Shown: in pieces, positions 1 through 7,596 of the stretch
Layout: each line of letters begins with the position of its first letter
Position numbering within the stretch: position 1 is the first letter of the stretch
Origin: Melioribacteraceae bacterium
GTDB lineage: Bacteria > Bacteroidota > Ignavibacteria > Ignavibacteriales > Melioribacteraceae
Assembly: GCA_016927595.1 (NCBI GenBank)
Contig: JAFGMI010000028.1
Location: 1 to 64,000 of the forward strand
Length of the DNA: 64,000 nucleotides
Direction: 5' to 3'
Notes under the pieces: generated by a model
Told to the model about the DNA's origin: nothing
Databases searched by the model: none
What the model saw: only the letters and a program-made list of their open reading frames with translations
Translations under genes and position numbers: made by a program

Positions 1-180
1 ATTGATGATTACTTAATCTGGAACAAAGAAGTAAAAGTTTGGGAGAAAGCAGAAAAGACTGGCAATAATATGGAATGGAGTTTTCAGGAACCTGAAGAAG
101 GTTTAGAAATTAATAATTATGGATTAGGTATTGATGCGGATTCGGGTAAAATAGAATTTCTGAAGAAATGGAATGAATAG
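1..180 (+). CDS. C-terminal end of an unknown protein (truncated by window edge)
   Basis: An open frame runs from the first base to a TAG at 178-180 and encodes the last 59 residues of a protein whose start lies outside the window. The tail is rich in Glu, Lys, Trp and Asn and ends in FLKKWNE. No membrane segment or recognisable motif is visible, so no function is proposed. It is read as coding because it has no internal stop, has balanced codon use like its neighbours, and is followed about 170 bases later by a good terminator hairpin. Confidence 0.5.
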   Translation: MDDYLIWNKEVKVWEKAEKTGNNMEWSFQEPEEGLEINNYGLGIDADSGKIEFLKKWNE

Positions 181-351
181 CGTTAATCTGAATTGTATTA
201 TTAACCTGTAAAAATTAAATCAGTTAAAATGATAATGAACCATGATTTTATAAAATTGTAATCTTCCAAGGAATAAATAATTCATCCGGTTAGCATTTTT
301 CAGATCTACAAAAGCTGATATAAGTTCAAACAAAAGAATCATGAAATAACA

Positions 352-372
352 GGGGCTCCGAAGCCCCTTTAT
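352..372 (+). terminator. Rho-independent terminator
   Basis: A 6-bp stem (GGGGCT/AGCCCC, 352-357 with 362-367) closes a 4-base CCGA loop and is followed by a T-rich tract on the plus strand. It lies between the truncated plus-strand gene and the convergent POT transporter. It best serves the plus-strand transcript, because the opposite flank is less T-rich. Confidence 0.7.
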
Positions 373-385
373 TTTTCTGGTTGAA

Positions 386-1732
386 TTATATCTTACTGCT
401 TAATGCCTTGTTTGCATCTATTCTTTTTGTGACAATGTTGAAGATCAGAAGAGCAACAGCTGCTACTGCGGCTATTGCAACAAAATAATACCATATTAAA
501 TGTGCATCTGAATAATACGCCGCTCTCTGTAATTCTGTTAATCCTTCCGGAAGTGTCTTGGGATCAGGGCAGTATCTATCGAGAAGGAATCCCGACATAA
601 TAAAACCGGCAAGTGCCGAGAAAAAGGAGTGTAAATGACTGAATCCCATGTATACGCCTTCTTGTCCATGTGGCGCCTGAATAGCGAAATATTCGAGAAA
701 ACGCGGAGATATAAAACATTCAGCAAGCCCTTGTATTCCTATTCCGATTATCATCATAACGGTTAACGGATGAAGTGTAAACATACCTAATATTGAAACT
801 TCGGAGCCGGTAATACTTTCCAGCGACTGGCTGAATGCCATTGCAAGTCCCGATAATGGCATTATTACCATGCCGATAAACATTGCTGTTACAGCCTTAT
901 ATTTTTTAAATATCTGTGTTATTAATACCACAAATAAAACTACAACAAGCGGATTCACGTTAGCCAGCCATTCCGGTTTTGCTTCTTCGCCCAGTAAACG
1001 GATAACATATTTCGGCATGGTTGCATATAACTGGTGCTGAATTACCCAGAATCCTGCCACTATGATTGTGAGAATGATTAATCTCGGCGTCGAGAATATA
1101 CTGACCAGTGCATTAAAAACGTCTTTAATTGTTTTGCTGGTTCTATTAACATCAAGCGGTTTGAAAATTGTTATAGCCAGAATTAATGCTATTAACGACA
1201 TTCCCGCTGAAAAGAAATTGACATACTCGAGACCGATTCCCTGACGAATACTTGGCACAACGGTTTTTCCGCTGAAGGCGCCTATATTAACCACCCAGTA
1301 AAACAGTGAAAAACCCCTCGCTTTATTCACCTCGGAAGATGTTTTCGCTACTGTTCCGGTGATTAAAGGTTTTATGAATGAACCACCGATAAGAACAATA
1401 AATAAAAATATTATAACAAGTGCTTTGGAGTGAAATACTCCCAGAAAAAAGTAACCGATTGCAAGTAAGCTGAATGCAACTATTAAACCATTCTTGAATC
1501 CGATTTTATCTCCAATTGCACCTACGAACGGCGGAAAAAAATACAGCAGTGCAAAAAATACGCCTGCCACCACTCCCGTTGCTTTGTCATCGAAACCAAC
1601 TATATCGGTTAAGTAGAGAGTTAGTACAATAAAAAATCCATAATAGGCTGCACGCTCGCAAAGTTCCATTAGATTGGCAAGCCAAAACTCCTTTGGAAAT
1701 TTCCAACTTTCCTGTGTACCTGTAGAATCCAT
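386..1732 (-). CDS. POT/PTR2 family proton-coupled peptide transporter
   Basis: This 448-residue polytopic inner-membrane protein belongs to the major facilitator superfamily. It most resembles the proton-dependent oligopeptide transporters that import di- and tripeptides. The first helix carries the POT signature ExxER followed by a YY pair (E23, E26, R27, Y30, Y31), which takes part in proton coupling in that family. About twelve hydrophobic helices follow. The phenylalanine usual after ExxER is alanine here, and the protein is slightly short for the family, so the substrate may not be a standard peptide. The gene starts at ATG 1732 and stands alone, convergent with the gene at the left edge. 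Confidence 0.8.
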   Translation of the reverse strand: MDSTGTQESWKFPKEFWLANLMELCERAAYYGFFIVLTLYLTDIVGFDDKATGVVAGVFFALLYFFPPFVGAIGDKIGFKNGLIVAFSLLAIGYFFLGVFHSKALVIIFLFIVLIGGSFIKPLITGTVAKTSSEVNKARGFSLFYWVVNIGAFSGKTVVPSIRQGIGLEYVNFFSAGMSLIALILAITIFKPLDVNRTSKTIKDVFNALVSIFSTPRLIILTIIVAGFWVIQHQLYATMPKYVIRLLGEEAKPEWLANVNPLVVVLFVVLITQIFKKYKAVTAMFIGMVIMPLSGLAMAFSQSLESITGSEVSILGMFTLHPLTVMMIIGIGIQGLAECFISPRFLEYFAIQAPHGQEGVYMGFSHLHSFFSALAGFIMSGFLLDRYCPDPKTLPEGLTELQRAAYYSDAHLIWYYFVAIAAVAAVALLIFNIVTKRIDANKALSSKI

Positions 1733-1922
1733 ATGCTACCTTATTTTTTTCAGAATTGCAGAAATAATTCACAAAGATAAGTTTATTGGGTAATAAAAGT
1801 CACGATTTTTTACGGGATTAAAGTAATAGATTCCGGTTTAATAATAAATAAATCTAATCTTCAATAGAGAAATAATTGCTGTTAAAACCTGATAGGAAAT
1901 AATGTGAGTTGTAAAATAGGAG

Positions 1923-1993
1923 CTGCCCCGTTAGGATTCGAACCCAAACATACAGATCCAGAGTCTGCTGTGCTACCATTACACCACGGGGCA
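1923..1993 (-). tRNA. tRNA-Gln (anticodon CUG)
   Basis: The minus strand folds as a tRNA: a 7-bp acceptor stem TGCCCCG/CGGGGCA with discriminator G, a D arm containing TAATGGTAG, an anticodon stem GCAGA/TCTGT around loop CTCTGGA, and a T arm with GGTTCGAATCC. Loop positions 34-36 read CTG, which decodes the glutamine codon CAG. The 3' CCA is not encoded. Confidence 0.93.
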
Positions 1994-2097
1994 AAATTAA
2001 AGCTTGAAAAATATTTATACTTATTACGAAAATCAATGCCATGAACTGAATTTCCGTTCTATTTATTCGATAATCTATAAGTTAATTGGTTGACTGA

Positions 2098-3252
2098 ATG
2101 AAAATATTAGAAAACACAGATTTTGAAAAGATTAAAACCGAATTTGCTTCACCTGAACGTGCAACTTACGATGAACTGTTTGAGCAGAAGATTTTGTTTT
2201 CAGATCAGCATCTGTTAATACAATTTCTAAATTCAATACCGGTTCATGTAACAGTTCTGAATTCACACCGTCAGATAGTTTTTGCGAATCAATCGTTTCA
2301 GGAGTTTCTCAGTCTTCCGTTTAGCGAGATACTAGGCAAAAGACCAGGAGAAGCAGTCGACTGTATCAACTGGAAAAAAGGCATCAGCGGTTGCGGCACC
2401 AGTAAATTCTGCAGACAGTGCGGTGCGGTTAATGCAATACTTAAAAGCTATAAAGGCAACAGGGGAATTGAGGAATGCAGAATAACCTTAGACAACAGCC
2501 ATGCACTCGATCTGATGGTGTGGGCTACACCGATTAAAATAGGTGACCATGAATTTACTATATTTACCATGTCTGATGTCAGTCATGAAAAACGACGTAA
2601 AGCCCTCGAAAGGATTTTCTTCCATGATATTCTGAACACTGCCGGAGCAGTGAGAGGATTCTTTGAATTGATTAGAAATGACGATCCTTCAAATCTAATG
2701 GAATATTTAAAGATCACAGAAACTATGACGGAACAGCTTATTGAGGAAATAAAGGCGCAGAGGACAATTTCGGCAGCCGAAAATGATGAACTGATACTCG
2801 AAATACAACCCTTTTCAACAAGAGAAATTCTGGAAGAAATAAAGATGATATATTCCAGCCATCAGGTCAGTCATGATAAAAATATTGAAATTAAAACCGG
2901 CTGTATCGATATTGTCATCAGATCCGACAAAACAATATTGAGAAGAATAATTGGCAACTTACTTAAAAACGCTTTGGAAGCCTCAAAAGCCGGAGATACT
3001 GTTAATTTATCGTGCAGAATGCAGGAAGGATTTGTAGAATTCATGGTTGAAAATCCGACGTTCATCCCGGAAGAAATTCAAACTCAATTATTTCAGAGAT
3101 CATTTTCCACAAAAGGTATCGGCAGAGGGCTGGGTACTTACAGCGTAAAAATGCTCAGTGAAAGATATCTCGAAGGACAAGTAAAATTTGTTTCATCCAG
3201 AGATAAAGGAACTGTCTTTACTGCCCGCTATCCTAAAGCAATAAATAATTAA
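2098..3252 (+). CDS. Cytosolic PAS-domain sensor histidine kinase with Cys-rich PAS
   Basis: This 384-residue protein has no membrane segment. A PAS domain (about residues 38-165) holds cysteines C89, C99, C105 and C108, arranged as C-x9-C-x5-C-x2-C, which could bind metal or act as a redox switch. The putative phospho-accepting histidine is H176 in an FFHDILN box. An HATPase domain follows, with the N-box asparagine at N291 and a glycine-rich GIGRGLG segment at 340-346. The usual DxGxG G1 box is replaced by VENP (317-320), as in a subgroup of small kinases that I recall with the same PAS. No response regulator is adjacent, so this is an orphan kinase. Its stop overlaps the convergent hydrolase gene by four bases. 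Confidence 0.8.
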   Translation: MKILENTDFEKIKTEFASPERATYDELFEQKILFSDQHLLIQFLNSIPVHVTVLNSHRQIVFANQSFQEFLSLPFSEILGKRPGEAVDCINWKKGISGCGTSKFCRQCGAVNAILKSYKGNRGIEECRITLDNSHALDLMVWATPIKIGDHEFTIFTMSDVSHEKRRKALERIFFHDILNTAGAVRGFFELIRNDDPSNLMEYLKITETMTEQLIEEIKAQRTISAAENDELILEIQPFSTREILEEIKMIYSSHQVSHDKNIEIKTGCIDIVIRSDKTILRRIIGNLLKNALEASKAGDTVNLSCRMQEGFVEFMVENPTFIPEEIQTQLFQRSFSTKGIGRGLGTYSVKMLSERYLEGQVKFVSSRDKGTVFTARYPKAINN

Positions 3253-3968
3253 TCCGGCACATGAACCAGAAAGTATTCTTTTGCAGTCTTGCCTATTTCT
3301 TCGGCTTGCTGCATCGTCAGATGAGTTTCGTCGTTCTCGTCAATTGCGCCCGCTTCTATAATCGCCAGGTCGGAATCCTTGGACATTTTAACCAGGTTCT
3401 CGCAATAAGCCGTATCGCCGCCATAACAAATGGATTTTTGATTATAGTTGAATTTGTATCCAAGCGATGGCACATATTCGCTGGATCCGTCCTCATTCAT
3501 CTCGTTATGGTTTACTTTAAAAGGTTCGATTATAAGCGATCCTTTATTAATCTTTCTCTGCTTTTCTATTCCGATAAGATTAATTTTATAAGTCAATTCA
3601 TCGGAATAAACTTCCAGAAATGCATTATGAATACTGAGAATTTCCCGGCATCCTTTCGGGAAATAAATACTTAAAGGTTTTTGTCTTCTCAGTACCGACA
3701 TGTAAGTAAGAAAAGACCATACACCTCCAACATGATCGTGATGACCATGACTAATAAATATATCCGATATATCTAGGATTTCTTCTTTAGAAATATTTTT
3801 ATTTAAATCCCTTAATATTCCATCGCCGGGATCAATAACAAATTTATGCTCATCGGTTGAAAGTAAAATGCCTGTAGCGATGTTAGGGATGGAACAGAAA
3901 ATTTCTATATAAAAATCGTCTTTCTGCCAGACTAAAGGATATTTTTGGGAATACTTTTTTTTACTCAT
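3249..3968 (-). CDS. Metallo-beta-lactamase-fold hydrolase (RNase Z-like)
   Basis: This 239-residue soluble protein carries the metal-binding signature HGHHDH (H74-H79, in SHGHHDHVGG). Downstream elements are typical of the RNase Z/ElaC-like branch, such as GGDTAY and THLTMQQAEEIG. The substrate cannot be read from sequence. It lacks the long insertion of true tRNA processing enzymes, so a general metal-dependent hydrolase is the safe call. ATG 3968 was chosen as start because an upstream in-frame ATG at 4088 would place 40 residues inside the neighbouring fur-family gene. It lies 19 bases downstream of that regulator and is probably co-transcribed with it. Confidence 0.75.
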   Translation of the reverse strand: MSKKKYSQKYPLVWQKDDFYIEIFCSIPNIATGILLSTDEHKFVIDPGDGILRDLNKNISKEEILDISDIFISHGHHDHVGGVWSFLTYMSVLRRQKPLSIYFPKGCREILSIHNAFLEVYSDELTYKINLIGIEKQRKINKGSLIIEPFKVNHNEMNEDGSSEYVPSLGYKFNYNQKSICYGGDTAYCENLVKMSKDSDLAIIEAGAIDENDETHLTMQQAEEIGKTAKEYFLVHVPD

Positions 3969-3987
3969 AATTAAAGGTTTTCTGTAA

Positions 3988-4437
3988 TTACTCTTTTTTC
4001 GAACATTTATCGCTGTTGCAAATTCCGAAAATATTAAATGAATAACCTGTGCTTTCAAAGCCGAATTTTTCAGAAATTTCATCCACAATCTGGGTTATTT
4101 TCGCATTGCTGAATTCCTGTATTCTTCCGCATTTTGTGCAAATCAGGTGGTCATGATTTTTTCTGTTAAAACTTGATTCGTAATAAGCTTTATTTTCGCC
4201 GAAATTTCTTTTTGCAAGCAAATCGCATTGTGCCAGTAATTCCAGAGTATTATAAACCGTTGCTCTCGATACATTGGAATTGTTGTTCTTCATTTTAATG
4301 AATAACTCATCAGCGGCAAAGTGTCCCTTGTATTCGATTGCAAAATCAAGAACCTCGAACCTTTCAGGTGTAATTCTGTGTTTACCCTGCTTAAGAAATT
4401 TCTTAAACTGTTCGTGTGCACTTGATATATCAATCAT
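3988..4437 (-). CDS. Fur/PerR-family metalloregulator
   Basis: This 149-residue protein is a Fur superfamily transcription factor. It has an N-terminal winged helix with recognition helix SRATVYNTLELL (57-68), an HDHLIC metal site (H95, H97) and two structural zinc pairs, C100/C103 and C140/C145. The double CxxC-type zinc site and the adjacency to peroxiredoxin and dodecin genes suggest a PerR-like peroxide sensor rather than an iron-uptake Fur. This is an inference, because the decisive regulatory ligands cannot be separated by eye. It is divergent from the 4607 operon, and the shared 169-base spacer contains overlapping palindromes that are plausible operators. Confidence 0.88.
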   Translation of the reverse strand: MIDISSAHEQFKKFLKQGKHRITPERFEVLDFAIEYKGHFAADELFIKMKNNNSNVSRATVYNTLELLAQCDLLAKRNFGENKAYYESSFNRKNHDHLICTKCGRIQEFSNAKITQIVDEISEKFGFESTGYSFNIFGICNSDKCSKKE

Positions 4438-4535
4438 ATTTATCCAGGATTTATCTTTCTAAAAAGTAAAAAATATATGTCCAATTTCAAAATACCGGAT
4501 TTAACGCTAACATAACTTTAATGTTTTGCTGAAAA

Positions 4536-4558
4536 AAGTTAACTTAAAAAATTAAGTT
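4536..4558. promoter_or_regulatory. Overlapping palindromes, candidate Fur/PerR operator
   Basis: Two dyads overlap in the divergent fur-family/dodecin spacer. AAGTTAACTT (4536-4545) is a perfect 10-bp palindrome. AACTTAA-AAAA-TTAAGTT (4541-4558) is a perfect 7-bp inverted repeat with a 4-base spacer. Their position, just upstream of the dodecin-peroxiredoxin genes and next to a Fur-family regulator, makes them the likely operator. The length and AT-rich dyad nature fit Fur-family boxes, but binding is inferred. Confidence 0.45.
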
Positions 4559-4606
4559 ATATTTTAAAGTGGTTTTGGAACTATTTAACTAATTAAAGAG
4601 GTTACT

Positions 4607-4807
4607 ATGTCAAAGACATTCGAAATACTTGAAAGGGTTGGGGTTTCCACAGTCAGTTTAAGTGATGCGGTGAAAGCCGTTGTAAAGGAGGCTGATAGTG
4701 AAAGGAAAGTTAGCTGGTTTGAAGTGGTTGAACAGCGCGGTCGACTTACCGAGCAAGGTGAGCCGGAATTTCAAGTTACAGTTAAAATAGGTATTAAATT
4801 AGACTAA
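4607..4807 (+). CDS. Dodecin (flavin-binding dodecamer)
   Basis: This 66-residue protein matches the dodecin family, small proteins that form hollow dodecamers and bind flavins between stacked tryptophans. Hallmarks are the WFEV segment with W37, the following E-x-R-G (R44, G45) and the C-terminal strand FQVTVKIGIKLD with Q56. Length is standard. It is first in a plus-strand set with a peroxiredoxin 16 bases downstream. That suggests it buffers or hides free flavin, a source of reactive oxygen, under peroxide control. Confidence 0.88.
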   Translation: MSKTFEILERVGVSTVSLSDAVKAVVKEADSERKVSWFEVVEQRGRLTEQGEPEFQVTVKIGIKLD

Positions 4808-4823
4808 TAAATAGAGGCAAAAA

Positions 4824-5303
4824 ATGGGATTAAATGTTGGAGACAAGGCACCTGATTTCACACTTAAAAATACGAATCAGGAACCGGTTACTCTGAGCAG
4901 TTTTCAGGGTGACAAGAATGTAGTATTATTATTTTTCCCGGGGGTAGGCACCGGAGTGTGTGAAAAGGAATTATGTTCTACAAGGGATTCGCTGAAGGAT
5001 TATGAAAATCTGGATGCCCAAGTCTTAGCTGTTAGTGTCGATAGTATGTTTGCCCAGAAACTATGGGTTAATTCATTGAATCTTAACTATCCGCTTTTGA
5101 GTGATTTCAATAAAGAGGTTGCCCCTGAATATGATGCTCTGTACGATGTCTGGCTGCCAGGTAAATTCGATATGAAAGGAGTTGCTAAAAGAGCTGCATT
5201 TGTTATTGATAAGGAAGGTGTTATAAGGTATGCCGAAGTTCTAGAGAATGCAGGTGAAGAACCGGATTATGACGCCATTAAGCAGTCACTGGAAAGTATT
5301 TAA
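4824..5303 (+). CDS. Peroxiredoxin (AhpE-like, AhpC/TSA family)
   Basis: This 159-residue cytosolic thiol peroxidase reduces hydrogen peroxide and organic peroxides. The thioredoxin fold carries the peroxiredoxin catalytic pattern P-x3-T-x2-C with peroxidatic C46. A second cysteine, C51 (in ELC), could resolve it. An arginine in the KRAAFVID strand completes the usual active site. It follows the dodecin gene by 16 bases and is closed by a strong terminator at 5324. The residues between P and T (GVG) differ from the common sequence, which points to an AhpE-type subgroup. Confidence 0.88.
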   Translation: MGLNVGDKAPDFTLKNTNQEPVTLSSFQGDKNVVLLFFPGVGTGVCEKELCSTRDSLKDYENLDAQVLAVSVDSMFAQKLWVNSLNLNYPLLSDFNKEVAPEYDALYDVWLPGKFDMKGVAKRAAFVIDKEGVIRYAEVLENAGEEPDYDAIKQSLESI

Positions 5304-5323
5304 CAGATAGATACAAGATTTAT

Positions 5324-5354
5324 ACCCCGCATACAATGCGGGGTTATTTGTTTT
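5324..5354 (+). terminator. Rho-independent terminator
   Basis: A perfect 9-bp stem (ACCCCGCAT/ATGCGGGGT, 5324-5332 with 5336-5344) closes a 3-base loop and is followed by TATTTGTTTT. It ends the dodecin-peroxiredoxin transcript. Confidence 0.85.
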
Positions 5355-5427
5355 AAATTAACCTTTCCTGCGAATATTATGTAATAATAGTTGAATTTAT
5401 TATTTTTTAAAAGATTAGGGAGTTAAA

Positions 5428-5892
5428 ATGAGTGATGTTGCTATAGGTAAAAAAGCCCCTGCTTTTAAATTACCGGATGCTGACGGTAATGCGGTTGACA
5501 TAAAAGACTATAATGGTAAAAAGATAATTTTATATTTCTATCCAAAAGACATGACCAGCGGGTGCACGCAGGAGGCATGCGACTTTCAAGAAGCATTTCC
5601 TAAATTCGATAAAATTAAAGCGGTTGTGCTCGGAATAAGTAAAGATTCGGTACAATCTCATAAAAAGTTTGCTGAAAAATTCGGGTTAAAGTTCAGACTT
5701 CTAAGCGATGAAAAAAGTGATGTATGCGAGCGTTACGGTGTCTGGAAGGAAAAAAGTATGTATGGACGCAAATATATGGGAATTGAACGCACAACATTTA
5801 TTATTGATGAAGATGGAAAAATTCAAAAAATTTTTCCCAGGGTTAAAGTAAAAGGTCATGTGGAAGAAATTCTTAAAGAACTGGAAGGTTAA
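5428..5892 (+). CDS. bcp: Thioredoxin-dependent thiol peroxidase Bcp (PrxQ)
   Basis: This 154-residue peroxiredoxin Q/Bcp has the active site FYPKDMTSGCTQEAC, with peroxidatic C46 and resolving C51 five residues later, the typical Bcp arrangement. It reduces peroxides using thioredoxin. It lies downstream of a terminator and so has its own transcription start in the 75-base gap. It is followed 12 bases later by the pterin synthase gene and may be co-transcribed with the pterin operon. With the upstream AhpE-like enzyme it gives two different one-domain peroxiredoxins side by side. Confidence 0.93.
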   Translation: MSDVAIGKKAPAFKLPDADGNAVDIKDYNGKKIILYFYPKDMTSGCTQEACDFQEAFPKFDKIKAVVLGISKDSVQSHKKFAEKFGLKFRLLSDEKSDVCERYGVWKEKSMYGRKYMGIERTTFIIDEDGKIQKIFPRVKVKGHVEEILKELEG

Positions 5893-5904
5893 ACCGGAGA
5901 CATC

Positions 5905-6312
5905 ATGATTTATGTAACAAGAAGAGAAGTATTCAGTTCCGCTCACAGATTGTATAATCCGGAATTAAGTGATGAAGAGAATGAAGAAATTTTTGATAAG
6001 TGCAATAATTATCACGGGCACGGGCATAATTATGTGCTGGAAGTTGTAGTTGCAGGTGAAGTGAATCCGAAAACAGGCTATGTGATCGATCTGAAAAAGT
6101 TAAAAAAAATAATTCATGAACATGTAGTTGTGAAACTGGATCATAAACATCTTAACTATGATGTCGATTTCATGAAGGGAATAATTCCTACTGCAGAGAA
6201 TATTGCAGTAGCCATATGGAATCAGTTGCTCGATAGAATTAATGAAGGGGAGCTTTATTCCATAAAACTTTATGAAACTGAAAATAATTATGTAGAATAT
6301 AAGGGTGGGTAA
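5905..6312 (+). CDS. 6-pyruvoyltetrahydropterin synthase (animal-type PTPS)
   Basis: This 135-residue member of the PTPS/QueD family converts 7,8-dihydroneopterin triphosphate to 6-pyruvoyl-tetrahydropterin. Zinc ligands are H14, H39 and H41. The catalytic cysteine is C33 in [11 protein letters not shown], and the D79-H80 pair lies in LDHKHL. The LSDEEN insert and the C-terminal [12 protein letters not shown] closely match the remembered vertebrate PTPS pattern and differ from E. coli QueD. This favours tetrahydrobiopterin synthesis over queuosine synthesis. Its 3' end overlaps the GTP cyclohydrolase start by eight bases. Confidence 0.85.
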   Translation: MIYVTRREVFSSAHRLYNPELSDEENEEIFDKCNNYHGHGHNYVLEVVVAGEVNPKTGYVIDLKKLKKIIHEHVVVKLDHKHLNYDVDFMKGIIPTAENIAVAIWNQLLDRINEGELYSIKLYETENNYVEYKGG

Positions 6313-6883
6313 AAAATTGAATTTGAATATTATTGCTTCAAACGTAAAATCAATAATCGAACAGATCGGCGAAGATCCTGAAAGAGAGGGATTAATCAAA
6401 ACGCCAGAAAGGGTAGCATTATCATACCAGTTTTTAACCATGGGTTACCATCAGACGATAGACGAAGTCTTGAACGGAGCAATCTTTGAAGAGAAGTATG
6501 ATGAAATGGTTATTGTTAAAGATATTGATTTTTACAGTTTGTGCGAACATCACATAATTCCGTTTTACGGTAAAGTTCATATCGCTTATATCCCTAATGG
6601 AAAGATAGTAGGGTTGAGCAAATTACCCAGAATTGTTGATGTATTTGCAAGAAGACTGCAGATACAGGAAAGAATGACCCAGCAGATTGCCGATGTAATA
6701 GAAGAGTACTTATCACCTGTCGGAGTCGGGGTTGTTGTCGAAGGATATCATATGTGCATGATGATGAGAGGCGTTCAGAAGCAGAACTCTATCACCACGA
6801 CCAGCGCAATGCACGGTGTTTTTAACGAAGATGCCCGAACGCGGTCCGAATTTCTCAATCTCATTTCTAATAAGAGAATTTAA
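6305..6883 (+). CDS. folE: GTP cyclohydrolase I
   Basis: This 192-residue enzyme converts GTP to 7,8-dihydroneopterin triphosphate, the entry step to folate and biopterin. Zinc ligands C80, H83 (in LCEHH) and C151 (in HMCMM) are all present, as is the C-terminal [12 protein letters not shown] segment. GTG at 6305 is the chosen start and overlaps the PTPS stop. TTG at 6317 is a weaker alternative. The stop TAA shares one base with the ATG of the next gene, so translation is probably coupled. Its place directly after PTPS supplies that enzyme's substrate. Confidence 0.95.
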   Translation: MGKKLNLNIIASNVKSIIEQIGEDPEREGLIKTPERVALSYQFLTMGYHQTIDEVLNGAIFEEKYDEMVIVKDIDFYSLCEHHIIPFYGKVHIAYIPNGKIVGLSKLPRIVDVFARRLQIQERMTQQIADVIEEYLSPVGVGVVVEGYHMCMMMRGVQKQNSITTTSAMHGVFNEDARTRSEFLNLISNKRI

Positions 6884-7596
6884 TGACGGAAAAATCTGGC
6901 ATAATCTGGGTTACCGGGGCAAGCTCAGGTATCGGCAAAGCTGTGGTTGATGAGCTCATTAATAAAAATAAAAAAGTTGTAGCTTCTTCCAGAAACATTT
7001 CCAATTTAAAAGAACTTATTCAGCAAAACAATATTGACAAGGAAATGATTGAACTTGTTTCTGTTGATGTGGCTGATTCAGATTCTGTTGAGAAAGCATA
7101 TAAGGATATAAGTTCCGGATTTAATGTTGTATGTTTAATTAACAATGCTGGTGTTACATCTTTCAAACCGGCTGAAGAAAACAGTCTTAGTGAAATAGAT
7201 AATATTATAAAAACAAATCTTCTCGGTTCAGTTTATACTATCAAGAGTGTTTTACCCGGTATGATTAAAAGAAAATCGGGATTGATAATAAATGTGATCT
7301 CCGTGGCGGCATTAAAAGTTTTTACAAACAGTTCGGCATATGCAGCTTCAAAAGCAGGGCTTCTGGCTTACACAAAAGTACTGCGTGAAGAAGTAAGGAA
7401 ATATAATATCCGTGTAGTGAATATAATACCAGGTGCAACTAAAACACCGATCTGGCCAAACGATTCTCTCGAAAAATATTCGGACAGAATGATGTCGCCT
7501 GGGGATATAGCAACAATGATTAGTGATATTGTAGAAATAAAATCTAACCTGGTACCAGAAGAAATAGTTATACGACCGGTTAAGGGGGATTTATAA
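6883..7596 (+). CDS. Short-chain dehydrogenase/reductase, pterin operon copy 1
   Basis: This 237-residue classical SDR has the cofactor loop TGASSGIG (11-18), NNAG (87-90) and catalytic S140, Y153 and K157. It sits between folE and a second SDR with no intergenic space. The operon context suggests sepiapterin reductase-type activity, reducing the side chain of 6-pyruvoyl-tetrahydropterin with NADPH. SDRs are functionally diverse, so the substrate is an inference from position. Confidence 0.8.
   Translation: MTEKSGIIWVTGASSGIGKAVVDELINKNKKVVASSRNISNLKELIQQNNIDKEMIELVSVDVADSDSVEKAYKDISSGFNVVCLINNAGVTSFKPAEENSLSEIDNIIKTNLLGSVYTIKSVLPGMIKRKSGLIINVISVAALKVFTNSSAYAASKAGLLAYTKVLREEVRKYNIRVVNIIPGATKTPIWPNDSLEKYSDRMMSPGDIATMISDIVEIKSNLVPEEIVIRPVKGDL

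Noticed and set aside
3261-3674. 137-codon plus-strand frame opposite the hydrolase gene
   Set aside because: It is antisense to a gene with clear metal-binding motifs and has no ribosome site, so it is a shadow frame.
3969-4088. Upstream start that would extend the metallo-beta-lactamase-fold protein by 40 residues
   Set aside because: It overlaps the fur-family coding region, and the extra residues do not look like the family. The family-like sequence begins at 3968.
5905-6312. Assignment as QueD (queuosine pathway)
   Set aside because: Active-site spacing, the LSDEEN insert and the folE-SDR-SDR context fit PTPS of biopterin synthesis better. No queC, queE or queF is adjacent.
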